Source of the DNA: JAKACA01 sp963735115
Lineage (GTDB): Bacteria > Actinomycetota > Acidimicrobiia > Acidimicrobiales > Bog-793
Direction: 5' to 3'
Assembly: GCA_963735115.1 (NCBI GenBank)
Contig: CAVTJR010000002.1
Span: forward strand, 1-64,000
DNA length: 64,000 nt
Positions within the stretch are counted from its first letter, which is position 1. Each line of letters starts with the position of its first letter. The translations under genes were made by a program, and so were the position numbers. The notes under the pieces were generated by a model, which ran no database searches, had not been told where the DNA came from, and worked only from the letters and a program-made list of their open reading frames with translations. This document shows, in pieces, positions 33,744 through 42,882 of this stretch.

Positions 33744-35603
33744 AGCGAACCTTCCGGGCCGCCGGGACGCTCCTCCGCGACCACCGGCCGTAGAAAGCGG
33801 ACGGGGAGGGCGACGTAGCGGGCACGCAACCACTCCCCGAGCGCTTTCGCCTGCTTGTCGTATCGGCGCGCCTCGGTGGCACCGCCGTCGAGGAGGCCGT
33901 GGATGACGAAATTGATGGCGCGCAGGTTCGGCAGCTCGTAGCGGTCCACGTCGAGCTCCCCCACCTCCGGGAGGAGGGAGCGCAGCCGCTCGGTCGTCAG
34001 CGTGCAGGTGAGCCAGGGCCATGCTGCAGGGTCGGGCACCCACACGCCGACGTTGGCGTTGCCCCCCTTGTCCCCCGAGCGCGCCTGCACGAGCAGGCCG
34101 AGCGGTCCCTCGATCGTGGGCTCGTCCCCCGTTGGCGGCTCGAGATCGCCCGGCCGGGCCGGCGGCTCGAAATCGGCCGGCCGGGCCGGCGGCACATCGG
34201 CCGGTTGGCCCGGCTGCACGATCTCTCGCCGGCCGTCTGCGTGGACGACGGTGTGCTCGACGATGTCCTGCTGCACGAGAGTGGGCCAGTAAGCGCCGAA
34301 GGGCGACCCGTTCGACGGCGTGCCCGTGTAGTAGATGCCCGGATAGTTGGCGAGGGCGAGCTCGACGAGCAGCGCCGAGAACGGCCGGCCACAGGCGGCC
34401 TCGTCGCCGTCGACACTCACCTGGAGCAGGCAGGAGCCGGCCATCTGGTCGGTCGGATCGACGGCCGCCTGGCCGATGCGAGTGAAGCGGAGATCCTCGA
34501 TGCCGTCGCGACCGTCCAGCCCTGCTCGAACGGCTGACTCGAACAACGCCGCCTTGGCCTCGACGTCAAGGCCGGTGAGCACGACCGTCGACGAGTTGCG
34601 CCAACCGCCGAGGGCCGTGATGGCGACTTTCGTCGTCACAGGCGCCGGTGTGCCTCGAACGCCGGCGATGCGCACCCGGTCGTGACCCTCCGTCGATAGT
34701 TCGACCGAGTCCATGCGGGCCACCACGTCGGGGTTGAGGTACCCCGGCTCACCGATCTCGTACAGGAGCTGGGCAGTGACGGTGTCGACGGTGACCCCGC
34801 CGCCACTGCCTGGGTGCTTGGTCACGACGGCGGATCCGTCCCTGTCGATCTCGGCGAGTGGAAAGCCCGGGTGCCGCAGATCGGCGACGGCGAGGAAGCC
34901 CGAGAAGTTTCCGCCGGTTGCCTGTGCCCCGCATTCGATCACATGACCGGCGACGACCGCGCCGGCGAGGGCGTCGAGATCGGACCGATCCCAGCCCCAC
35001 CACCAGGCGGCTGCTCCGGTGACGAGAGAGGCGTCGGCGACACGACCGGTGACGACGATGTCGGCCCCCGCCTCGAGGGCGGTCTTGATGCCAAAGCCAC
35101 CGAGATAACCGTTGGCCGTGAGCAGCTGGCGGCCCCAGCTGCGAAGCGGTTCGCCCGTATCGAGGTTCGCAAGCTCATGGCCCTCGGCCAGCAGTCCCGG
35201 CACGCGGTCGAGCAGATCGTCACCTTCGACGTGTGCGACGGCGAGAGGCACCCCGAGCCGCTGCAGCAGCTGGCGGGTCGCCGCCGCCAACCCCGCCGGG
35301 TCGAGCCCGCCGGCGTTCACCACGACCTTGATGGCCCTCTCGGCTATGGCGTCGACGACAGGCTCCAGCTGGCGGAGGAACGTCGTGGCGAAACCGCCCC
35401 CGGGCTGCCGCAAGCGTGCCCGGGCGAGGATGAGCATCGTCACCTCGGCGAGGTAGTCGCCCGTGACGACGTCGACGGGACCGCCGTCGACCATCTCAGC
35501 GAGGGCCGCCAGCCGATCCCCGTAGAAACCCGAGCAATTGGCGATCCGAACCGCGCGCTCCCCCTCATCGGCCGTGCCCCCGGATTGTCGTGCGGACTCC
35601 CAT
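33740..35603 (-). CDS. AtuA-like protein (DUF1446), acyclic terpene utilisation family; apparent frameshift at the start
   Basis: About 610 residues: an N-terminal DUF1446/AtuA domain beginning VRIANCSGFYGDRL with TGDYLAE and GGFGIKTALEAGADIV, a Pro-rich repeated linker (PPARPADFEPPARPGDLEP), and a C-terminal AtuA-like ferredoxin-fold domain (LVQARSGDKGGNANVGVW). The family takes part in acyclic terpene or related branched acyl-CoA breakdown. The well-placed ATG (35603-35601), with GAGGAGG 6 bases upstream, is in a different frame from the domain. Deleting one base of the five-G run at 35577-35581 would fuse them. This is either a sequencing or assembly indel or a real frameshift; no start codon lies close to the domain in its own frame. 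Confidence 0.8.
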
Positions 35604-35768
35604 GGACCGCCTCCTCGATGTAAAGGGCCCCGCAAGAATCTAAGTCGCCCTCCCCCCGCCCGTTGCCTTGGCTGCCGGCCTGCAACCCGCGCGGTCGCGG
35701 CGCCCGAGCCTCCGGCGGACCTGCCGGCCACCCTGTTACGCAAGTGCTCTGCGCGGTACCGTCGGCCC

Positions 35769-37445
35769 ATGACAACCCGCATCGGCATGATGCTCCCAGG
35801 CGCTGTCTCTCTCGGCGCCTACGAAGGCGGCGCGCTCGCCGCCGTGCTGAAGGCGGTGCAGGCATCAGGTGGCGAGCTCGTGGTCGACGCCGTGGCTTCG
35901 GCGTCCGCCGGCTCGATGACGGCCCTGATCGCCTCCCGGGCGCTGCTGTGCGGGGCCGATCCCGTCGAGCTGATGACCCAGACGTGGGTTGTGCTGCCGC
36001 AACTTGACCGTTTGGCCTCCGACGACCTGACGGCGCCGCTGACGATGCAGAACCTGCTCGACACGGCGCAGGCTCTCCTCGGTCCCGACCTCGTCCGCGA
36101 CGGACCCGCGAGACAGGCAGAGCCTGTTCGCCTCTCCATGGCGCTGACGATGCTCGGCGGCCTCACCTATGCGATGTCACACCTGCGCGATCCGAGGGAT
36201 CCGCAGAACGCCAATCCGCAGACGGCACATACGTTGCTGGCGACCACCCATGTCGACTTCTTCACGACCGAGTTCCAGCCGGGGGCTACGACGCCCGATT
36301 TCCTCGCCGCCCTCGACGGTGCCATGGCGTCAGGGTCCACTCCTGTCGGGTTTCCTCCCCGGCAGCTGAACCGTGAAGATGCGGTCGCCACCTACGAGGC
36401 GAACGGCATCCTCCACCCCGAAGACAAGCCCTTCATCTTCTGGTACTCAGATGGCGGGGACCTCGACAACCAGCCGTTCGGCCGGCTGCTCGATCTCCTC
36501 GGGCCGATCGACGACGGAGATGACGAGCGCGTGATCGTGATGCTCGACATCCAGCCTGCGGGACAGCCGACGTGGGAAGGCACGTGGTTCGACCCGGACC
36601 CGAGTCACGTGCCGTCCTGGCTGAGCACCCTGTTGCACGTGGACCACTTGCGGGCACAGCAGACCATGTATGACGACCTGCGCCGCCTCGAGAAGACGAA
36701 CCGCCACATCGCCTGGGTCAAGAACGTGGCCGCCACTCTGCAGAGCCGGGTGCAACCCGCGGCCAGTGACTCGTTCTCCGCCGCCGTGGCAGAGGCGGCC
36801 GCCTACGTCGCCGGGGAGCACGACGAGATCCGCAGCGCGATCCGTGCCAGGGCGCCGCTGACGGTGGGAGCGGCCGGCGCGCCCCGAGCCGATGTCTCGG
36901 CGACGGGAGCAGATCAACCGTCGGCGGTTGCCGCAAGCCTGCAGGACCTCCTCCTCGAGGCGGCCGGGCTGAACGGCAAGCGGGAGGTCATCGTCGAGGT
37001 GATCTCACCCGAGAACGACCCGTCAGTGCACCTCGGCGCGGACGAGCAGTTGTCGGGTGAGTTCCTCTTCCACTTCGGAGGCTTCTTCGACCAGAAGTAC
37101 CGGGAGAGCGACTTTGCCCTCGGCTACCGCAACGCCCAGTACTGGCTCAGCTGGTGGCTCGAGGGGCGCGTTTCAAACCCGGGAGGCGTCCTCGAGGCGG
37201 TGCAGGCCGGCTACGACAGCCTCCCTTGGCGGGATGCGAAAGAGGGGGACGCCTCGGTGAAGACGCTGTCGATCAAGGAGAAGCTGGAGGGGATCGATCT
37301 CCTCGGCCACATCGGCCACGTCGTGGAGCACGACCTGCTTCTCGACGTCGCCCATTCAGCCGCAGGTCACGGGCTGCTCAGCGGCCTCCAGAAGGACCTT
37401 CATCTCGGTCACGGCCACGGAAACGGGGGGACTTCCACCTCCTGA
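35769..37445 (+). CDS. Patatin-like phospholipase, long form
   Basis: A 558-residue protein. The N-terminus MMLPGAVSLGAYEGGALAAVL carries the patatin oxyanion loop, the nucleophile is within VASASAGSM (Ala in place of the usual Gly before the Ser), and the YSDGGDLDNQPF motif provides the catalytic Asp. About 250 further residues have no recognisable domain and end in a His/Gly-rich tail. It resembles the large actinobacterial patatins of unknown substrate. It is divergent from the AtuA-like gene with about 165 bases between. The altered nucleophile elbow is worth noting but is within family variation. Confidence 0.78.
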   Translation: MTTRIGMMLPGAVSLGAYEGGALAAVLKAVQASGGELVVDAVASASAGSMTALIASRALLCGADPVELMTQTWVVLPQLDRLASDDLTAPLTMQNLLDTAQALLGPDLVRDGPARQAEPVRLSMALTMLGGLTYAMSHLRDPRDPQNANPQTAHTLLATTHVDFFTTEFQPGATTPDFLAALDGAMASGSTPVGFPPRQLNREDAVATYEANGILHPEDKPFIFWYSDGGDLDNQPFGRLLDLLGPIDDGDDERVIVMLDIQPAGQPTWEGTWFDPDPSHVPSWLSTLLHVDHLRAQQTMYDDLRRLEKTNRHIAWVKNVAATLQSRVQPAASDSFSAAVAEAAAYVAGEHDEIRSAIRARAPLTVGAAGAPRADVSATGADQPSAVAASLQDLLLEAAGLNGKREVIVEVISPENDPSVHLGADEQLSGEFLFHFGGFFDQKYRESDFALGYRNAQYWLSWWLEGRVSNPGGVLEAVQAGYDSLPWRDAKEGDASVKTLSIKEKLEGIDLLGHIGHVVEHDLLLDVAHSAAGHGLLSGLQKDLHLGHGHGNGGTSTS

Positions 37446-37653
37446 GCCAGTCGCTCCCTCACGAACTGTGTCGCTAGAACGACCGGACAGCGCCAGGTAG
37501 GTCGTTTTGCGCAAGCAGGTCGGCGGCCGGGACCGCCGGGACCTGCCCCGCAGGCACCGGACGCCCCGGGACCGGGCGGCCGCGGGCGCTACGGTGCAGA
37601 GAGGTGGGTGCTCGAGACCCGATCGGATCGAATCGCCAGACAAGGGGCAAGCC

Positions 37654-38835
37654 ATGCCGGAAGCGAACACCACGCACGAATTGGTCAAGGACCCAGCCGA
37701 GGTGGGGATCGACGCTGAGGCGCTGGCGGCGCTGATCGCTCGCTGCCGGCGCGAGGTCGACAACGGGCTGCTGCCATCTAGCCAGATGGCGGTGGCGGCG
37801 GGAGACCGGCTCGTCGCCTACGAAACCTTCGGCGATGCCGCCCCCGACAGTCGCTACGTCATCTTCTCGTGCACGAAAGCGGTCGTAGTTGCCGCTTTCT
37901 GGCTGCTGCTCGGCGACGGCTCCATCGCGCTGGATCAGCGGGTCGCCGAGGTCATCCCCGAGTTCGCCACGAACGGCAAGGACGTCATCACGGTCCGCCA
38001 GCTGCTGCTGCACGAAGGGGGCTTCCCCAACGCCCCACTCAACCTCGAGACCGATGTCACCCGCCAGCAACGCCTGGCGCGTTTCGCGTCGTGGCGCCTG
38101 AATTGGGAGCCGGGGACCCGATTCGAGTACCACGCCACGTCTGCCCACTGGGTCATCGCCGAGCTGATCGAACGACTGAGCGGCGTCGAGTACCGCGCCT
38201 TCGTCCAAGAGCGCATCCTCGAACCGCTCGGTCTCAAGCGTCTGCGGCTCGGCGTTGCCGTGCAGGAGCAGGGAGACATCAACGATCTCGAGGTGCGGGG
38301 CGAGCCGGCGACGAACGAGGAGCTCGAGGCGGTCCTCGGCATCCCGGGCATCACGCTCGAGGTTATGCAGGGAGAGGTGACCGACGCCGCCCTCGTCGCC
38401 TTCAACCGGCCGGCTTTCCGGGCCATGGGGGTGCCCGGCGGTGGCGGCATCTCGACGGCGGCCGATCTTGCCCTCTACTACCAAGCCCTCCTTCACAACC
38501 CCGGTCGGCTCTGGGATCCGGCCGTCTTGGCGGCGGGCACTCGCGAGGTCCACGGTGTGCTGCCCGACCCGTGGTACCACGTGTCTTCCAACCGGGCGCT
38601 CGGGACGGTGATCGCCGGCGAGGGCCAGGGCGCCGCCATGCGGGGCTTCGGTCGCACCGTGTCGCCGCGAACCTTCGGCCACGCCGGGGCCGGGGGCCAG
38701 ATCGCGTTTGCGGATCCCGACGTCGACGTGTCCTTCTGCTATCTCACGAACGGCCTCGACGCCAACATCCTCCGCCAGGGGCGACGGACGGCGAGCATCG
38801 CCAGCTGCGTCGGCCCGCTCACGAGCTCGCCCTAG
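37654..38835 (+). CDS. Serine hydrolase, beta-lactamase/EstB family (class C-like fold)
   Basis: A 393-residue esterase or peptidase-like enzyme. The SxxK nucleophile is in FSCTKAV, a Tyr motif in EYHATSAHWV (YHA in place of YxN), and the third motif is HAGAGG. It has no signal peptide, so it is probably a cytoplasmic esterase rather than a secreted lactamase. ATG 37654 is used because the upstream frame is Arg-rich and unconserved. The gap 37446-37653 contains no other gene I can support. It converges on the encapsulin gene. Confidence 0.83.
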   Translation: MPEANTTHELVKDPAEVGIDAEALAALIARCRREVDNGLLPSSQMAVAAGDRLVAYETFGDAAPDSRYVIFSCTKAVVVAAFWLLLGDGSIALDQRVAEVIPEFATNGKDVITVRQLLLHEGGFPNAPLNLETDVTRQQRLARFASWRLNWEPGTRFEYHATSAHWVIAELIERLSGVEYRAFVQERILEPLGLKRLRLGVAVQEQGDINDLEVRGEPATNEELEAVLGIPGITLEVMQGEVTDAALVAFNRPAFRAMGVPGGGGISTAADLALYYQALLHNPGRLWDPAVLAAGTREVHGVLPDPWYHVSSNRALGTVIAGEGQGAAMRGFGRTVSPRTFGHAGAGGQIAFADPDVDVSFCYLTNGLDANILRQGRRTASIASCVGPLTSSP

Positions 38836-38923
38836 CGGGGGCTCCTGACGACGCCGCCGGCGCGCCGGCACGCCCGCTCGCGGGCGGGAACCGGGCCGTG
38901 TCTCCGGGCCCCAAGGCGCCTTC

Positions 38924-39730
38924 TCAGCTATAGGTCAGCCTCACGGCCGCCTCTGGAGAATTGATCCTGAAGGCGAGGCTCTCCTCGATGTAGAGCTCGA
39001 CTGTGGTCGCATCGTTGGAGGCGTACCCGACGGAGAAGTCCTCACCGACGGTCATCTCGTAGTCACCACCCCGCTGGCTGAGCACGACTGCACCATCGAC
39101 GGCGCGTGCCAGCACAACCGGGCCGTCAAGGATCTGCCGCAGGTGCTCCAAGACGGGGTAGCCACCGTGCTCGGTGGTTTCGGCGACGCCGGTGTAGCAA
39201 CGGGCGCCGAGAGCGATTGCATAAGGCCCGGCGACGTCGGCCGCTCCGAGCGTCGCCACAGCTTTGGCGACATGCTCCGGGTAGTTGGCGTAGTCGTCGC
39301 TGATGGGGACGGGATCGTGGGGCGACGATGGCGCGATGCCATCGATCCCGCCCAACGAGTAACCGTGGAAGATGAGAGTGTCTTCCGCCAGGGCGGCTGA
39401 TCGGCTGGCTTCGATCACGGCCTCGAGGTTGAGATCCGAGGCGCCGCGAGCGGCTGCATCCAGCTCCGAGCGGTCGAGGGAGAAGCGGGCCCGCAGCTCG
39501 AGCAGCGGCAGCACCTTGCGGCGCGAAACCTCGACCTGGGCGAGCGAGCCGCTCGCGACCTCTTCGGTTCGGCCGAGATCGACGGCGGAATGCTCGAAGC
39601 CACGAGGTCCTTCGAAATCCACGAGGCGGCGGGCGGCAAGGAAGTGCTTGAGCGACCGGGCCGCCTCGGCGTCGATCTGCTCCCAAGCCTCGTCCGTCAC
39701 CGGGGCGAGCTCTCGCATCAAGTGGTTCAT
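38924..39730 (-). CDS. enc: Family 1 encapsulin shell protein
   Basis: A 268-residue HK97-fold protein that self-assembles into a protein nanocompartment. The N-terminus MNHLMRELAPVTDEAWEQID, then ARRLVDFEGPRGFEHSAVDLG, LPLLELRARFSLDRSELD, VVLSQRGGDYEMTVGEDFSVGY and the final EESLAFRINSPEAA follow the Thermotoga/CFP29-type encapsulin pattern from end to end, and the length is normal. The ATG overlaps the stop of the upstream gene by 4 bases (ATGA), so shell and upstream protein are cotranslated. That protein ends in an encapsulin targeting peptide and is therefore the presumed cargo. No dye-decolourising peroxidase or ferritin-like cargo is present nearby. Confidence 0.95.
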   Translation of the reverse strand: MNHLMRELAPVTDEAWEQIDAEAARSLKHFLAARRLVDFEGPRGFEHSAVDLGRTEEVASGSLAQVEVSRRKVLPLLELRARFSLDRSELDAAARGASDLNLEAVIEASRSAALAEDTLIFHGYSLGGIDGIAPSSPHDPVPISDDYANYPEHVAKAVATLGAADVAGPYAIALGARCYTGVAETTEHGGYPVLEHLRQILDGPVVLARAVDGAVVLSQRGGDYEMTVGEDFSVGYASNDATTVELYIEESLAFRINSPEAAVRLTYS

Positions 39731-40440
39731 TGCAGGTTCCCCTTTTCCATTCGGAGGTCCCCGATGCCGAGACTGGACTGCCCGGCGCCGGTTCCAACAG
39801 CTAGCGGGTTGGGTGAGGGCAACGCGAGCCGCCTCAGGGTATTGCGGTCGGAGTGGCGGTAGGGCTCGTCGCGATCGGGCATCTGGAGCATCGCCTCCTC
39901 GTCGTAGGACCACGTGCCGTCGGGGTTGACGGTCACGGTCATGCGGAAACTCAGGGTGCGAAACGCCCGATCGAGGAACGGGTTGGAGGCGATGCCATAG
40001 ATCCCCGTGCCAAGGGCAGCCGTGACCTCGAATTCGGTGGCGTCGGGCTCGGTCGTGCCCCCGGCCAGCAGCACTTGACCTCGTGGGATGGCAAGGGTGA
40101 ACACGATGGCGTGCGCTGCCGGCTCCCAGAGCCAGTAGCCCACCTGGTCATGGAACGTCTCGACCTCGCCAGGCTTGACGAGGTGGGTGTGATAGCGCAA
40201 CCCGAAGAACAGCTGCGGCCCGTTCGTCTGCCGGTCGATCGGCTGCAGCTCGTAGTGCTCGACGAAGGCGTCGATCTCCGTGCCCTCGGCGACCGGGTGA
40301 TCGTCGATGCCTTTCGTACCCTCCCAGATTCCCGCCATCGGCCGCAGCGGGCCGAGGTTTGCCAGGGTGTCGGGGTCGCCGGGCGGTTCGGTGTAGATGT
40401 CGGCGCCGTATACGTCGGCGGTTACCTCCGCAGTCGTCAT
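39727..40440 (-). CDS. Nitrobindin-like heme-binding beta-barrel protein with C-terminal encapsulin targeting peptide (presumed cargo)
   Basis: A 237-residue protein. Residues 30-205 follow the THAP4/nitrobindin-type heme-binding beta-barrel pattern: PLRPMAGIWEGTKG at the start, LRYHTHLVKPGEVETFHDQVGYWLWEP in the middle, IPRGQVLLAGG, and the conserved His-containing DEPYRHSDRNTLRR (H196) near the end, where such proteins carry the axial heme ligand. A Pro/Gly/Ala-rich linker (207-221) leads to SLGIGDLR (223-230), which closely matches the family 1 encapsulin cargo-loading peptide. Start ATG 40440 has GGGAGG upstream. The stop overlaps the encapsulin ATG. Likely role: a heme-based peroxide, nitric oxide or peroxynitrite chemistry inside the shell; this is inference. 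Confidence 0.88.
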   Translation of the reverse strand: MTTAEVTADVYGADIYTEPPGDPDTLANLGPLRPMAGIWEGTKGIDDHPVAEGTEIDAFVEHYELQPIDRQTNGPQLFFGLRYHTHLVKPGEVETFHDQVGYWLWEPAAHAIVFTLAIPRGQVLLAGGTTEPDATEFEVTAALGTGIYGIASNPFLDRAFRTLSFRMTVTVNPDGTWSYDEEAMLQMPDRDEPYRHSDRNTLRRLALPSPNPLAVGTGAGQSSLGIGDLRMEKGNLQ

Positions 40441-40528
40441 GACTTGCCTCCCTGCGCGGCCGACCTCGCCGCCGGAGCCCTCCGCCCCGGCTGCCACCGT
40501 ATCGGGGACAGCACCGGCTCGTCCCGCC

Positions 40529-41095
40529 TCACGTGCCCAGACCTGCGGTCATCTCGGCAAGCGTCGTCACGGTCCTCCAGTTGCGCACGGTCATGGATGT
40601 TCCGAGTTGTCGGTCGAAGTAGCTAGTGGTCAGCTTCGACCGCCCGTATCCGTTGGGGTGGTGCAGGAACACCTCCTGGCCTCGAACGGCGAACTCGTCT
40701 CCACCTGGCGGAGGGCTCGCGAGCGGATGAGCCAGGAGGACGGTCACACGCTCCGGCCCCGGTACGCCGGCAAGAAACCCCACCGACAGCACGGCAGCCT
40801 CCCTGCCAGCCGCGATGAACGGGTTGGCCTGCAGGACGTCGCTCAGCTGCTCGCTCGAGCGCAGCACGACCGGGACTTCAAAACCGAAGGCTGCAGCGAT
40901 GGCGCGCTCGATCTCGCCCGTCAGCGCGGCCGTGTCGACGACGGTGCTCGAGAACACGACGTTGCCGCTCTGGATGTAGGTGGCTACGTCGGCGAGGCCG
41001 AGATGTGCGCACACAGAACGCAGCTCGGTCATGGGCACTTTGTTGTGGCCGGCGAGATTGATCCCGCGCAGCAGGGCGACATAAGCCGGCACCAT
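40529..41095 (-). CDS. DUF1697 family protein
   Basis: A 188-residue protein. The opening AYVALLRGINLAGHNKVPM and the segment LADVATYIQSGNVVFSS are diagnostic for DUF1697, followed by the GYGRSKLTTSYFDRQLGT.MTVRNWRTV ending. The family has no established biochemical function. It lies 88 bases upstream of the encapsulin cargo gene and only 9 bases after a serine hydrolase gene on the same strand, so it may share a transcript with either. Confidence 0.88.
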   Translation of the reverse strand: MVPAYVALLRGINLAGHNKVPMTELRSVCAHLGLADVATYIQSGNVVFSSTVVDTAALTGEIERAIAAAFGFEVPVVLRSSEQLSDVLQANPFIAAGREAAVLSVGFLAGVPGPERVTVLLAHPLASPPPGGDEFAVRGQEVFLHHPNGYGRSKLTTSYFDRQLGTSMTVRNWRTVTTLAEMTAGLGT

Positions 41096-41104
41096 TCCCT
41101 CCGA

Positions 41105-42463
41105 TCAGATGTGTACGCGCTTCATCAGCTGCCAGCCGAGGCGGAGGGTGCGAGCCGGTCCCGGCTGCTCGACATCGAACACGATCTCCTCGCCGCGGTT
41201 GCCGTAGTCGGAGTTGTCCACGATGAGGAATCGTCCGCCGTCGTCGAGGGGCGACAGCCGTGACGGGAGGCTCATGGGGCGGTCGACCTCGGTTTCGACG
41301 AGATAGAGCGAATTGTTCACGCGACCGACGAACCGGTCTCCCCAATCGCTCCGGTAGAGGCCGGTGAAACGCCCGAGCGATCGGCGCGTCTGACCGTGCG
41401 CGCTGGCGGCCGCTTCGCCCCAGAGGGCGTTCACGCGGGCGATCGTGTGGAAGATGACGTCGAGGCCCGCCGCCGCGAGTGGCCCGATCGTGTTCGTGAG
41501 CACGGCGGCGGCCACACCGTGCTCGGGCGAGAAGCCGATCCGGGTCGTGAAGCCGGGATAGCCACCGCTGTGCCCGCGGATGGTGATGCCGTCGACCGTG
41601 TAGATCATCCATCCGAGGCCATGGTGCGGCTCCTGGCTCCGCTGCCATTGCACCCGCTGCATCTCACGCTTGCTCATGTCGCTGAGCAGCCTCGTGTCGC
41701 CTGGGAAGTGCGCCTCCTGGTATCGCAGGAGGTCGTCGACGTTCGAGATGAGCCCGCCGGGCGCTTCGAAGGCAGCCGCCTCACTGTCCGCGATGGGCCG
41801 GTAGCCCTCTCCGGGAAGCAGCCGCCAGTATCCCGTCGCCAGCGTGGACCGCAGGCGCCCCGAGAGCCTCGTGCCCGAGGCCCCGAGCCCGAGCGGTTTG
41901 ACGATTCCCCGCTCGACGGCGGCGGCGAACTGGCGGCCGCCGACGGTCTCGATGATCTCGCCGAGCAACGAGTAGGCCATGTTGGAGTACCGGAACCCCA
42001 CCGCCGGCTCCGCGAACGTCCCGTGGTCGAGGAGCTGGCGGCGAACCTGCTCACGAGAGGGGAACTCACCCGGACGCCACCCGCAGGATCCGTCCCGGAT
42101 GACTCCCCCACTGTGGGTGAGCAGGTGGCGAACGGTGAGCCCGGAGCCGCCGAGGGCCGGCTCGAGCCAGCCCAGGTACGTCGTGACGGGCTCGTCGAGG
42201 CGGATCTTGCCTCGCTCCACGAGCTGCATCATGAGGGTGGCCGTGAGCGTCTTCGTGATGGACGCCACGCGGTAGCCCGTGGCGGCCGTGGCCGCCGTGC
42301 CGGCGGAGACGTCGCTCAGACCGCGGGCACCGCGCAGGACGGAGCTGCCGTCGAGTGAGATGGCGTAGGAGACAGCCGGGGTCTCGAGCATGAACGCACG
42401 GTTCCGGATCCACGCCTCAGCGATATCGGCGGCATCCGACAACTGCCGGCGCGTCAGCTTCAC
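41105..42463 (-). CDS. Serine hydrolase, beta-lactamase superfamily (class C-like)
   Basis: A 452-residue enzyme with SxxK in RVASITKTLTA, the YxN motif in FRYSNMAYSLLGE, and HSGG in GHSGGYPGFTTR as third motif. An additional C-terminal lipocalin-like portion of about 100 residues follows. No signal peptide is evident, so D-aminopeptidase- or esterase-like activity inside the cell is more likely than antibiotic hydrolysis. The start is GTG 42463. It is followed by DUF1697 and then the encapsulin pair on the same strand. Its C-terminus (MKRVHI) lacks a targeting peptide. Confidence 0.83.
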   Translation of the reverse strand: MKLTRRQLSDAADIAEAWIRNRAFMLETPAVSYAISLDGSSVLRGARGLSDVSAGTAATAATGYRVASITKTLTATLMMQLVERGKIRLDEPVTTYLGWLEPALGGSGLTVRHLLTHSGGVIRDGSCGWRPGEFPSREQVRRQLLDHGTFAEPAVGFRYSNMAYSLLGEIIETVGGRQFAAAVERGIVKPLGLGASGTRLSGRLRSTLATGYWRLLPGEGYRPIADSEAAAFEAPGGLISNVDDLLRYQEAHFPGDTRLLSDMSKREMQRVQWQRSQEPHHGLGWMIYTVDGITIRGHSGGYPGFTTRIGFSPEHGVAAAVLTNTIGPLAAAGLDVIFHTIARVNALWGEAAASAHGQTRRSLGRFTGLYRSDWGDRFVGRVNNSLYLVETEVDRPMSLPSRLSPLDDGGRFLIVDNSDYGNRGEEIVFDVEQPGPARTLRLGWQLMKRVHI

Positions 42464-42503
42464 TCAGCAGGGTCCGCGGATGACGCTGCTTCGGCGAGCA
42501 GCC

Positions 42504-42647
42504 TCAGCGGCTCTTGTTGGCGCGCAGGGCGTCCATCTGGCTGGCGCCGAGCGAGGGGTCGTGCTTCTGCTTCTTTGCGGCCCGCTTCTCCTTGAGGGTC
42601 TTGCCAACCTTCTTCGTGCTGGATTTCTTGGGGGACTTGTCGGCCAT
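42504..42647 (-). CDS. Small Lys-rich protein, 47 residues
   Basis: A short open frame with ATG 42647 and AAGGAG about 9 bases upstream. It begins ADKSPKKSSTKKVGKTLKEK, continues through a KKQK cluster, and ends LGASQMDALRANKSR. Small proteins of this lysine-rich, ADKSP-starting type recur in actinobacteria, but no function is established; nucleic acid binding is a guess from charge. It lies directly upstream of the serine hydrolase gene on the same strand. The region from 42648 to 42882 holds no other gene. Confidence 0.7.
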   Translation of the reverse strand: MADKSPKKSSTKKVGKTLKEKRAAKKQKHDPSLGASQMDALRANKSR

Positions 42648-42882
42648 GTGGATCGGCTCCTTGTCGGGCGTCACCTGAGCCTACGAACTCTGGAGGCGTC
42701 GCGTGCCAAAAGCGCGCCCTGTGCTCAGCTGGCGGCACTGCCTTCGACCGCCGCCGCCATTGGCCCGGAACCACCGGCAACCCCGAAAACCTCGATGGCT
42801 GCCTACGATGTGAGCACGCCGGGCCTCGACGCTGCCTGACGTGGCCGTGAGCGAACGAGCTCTCCGAGCTGGAGGTGATGAG

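Noticed and set aside
41105..42463. Serine hydrolase as a second encapsulin cargo
   Set aside because: Its C-terminus (LMKRVHI) has no LGIG-L-type targeting peptide and a DUF1697 gene lies between it and the cargo-shell pair.
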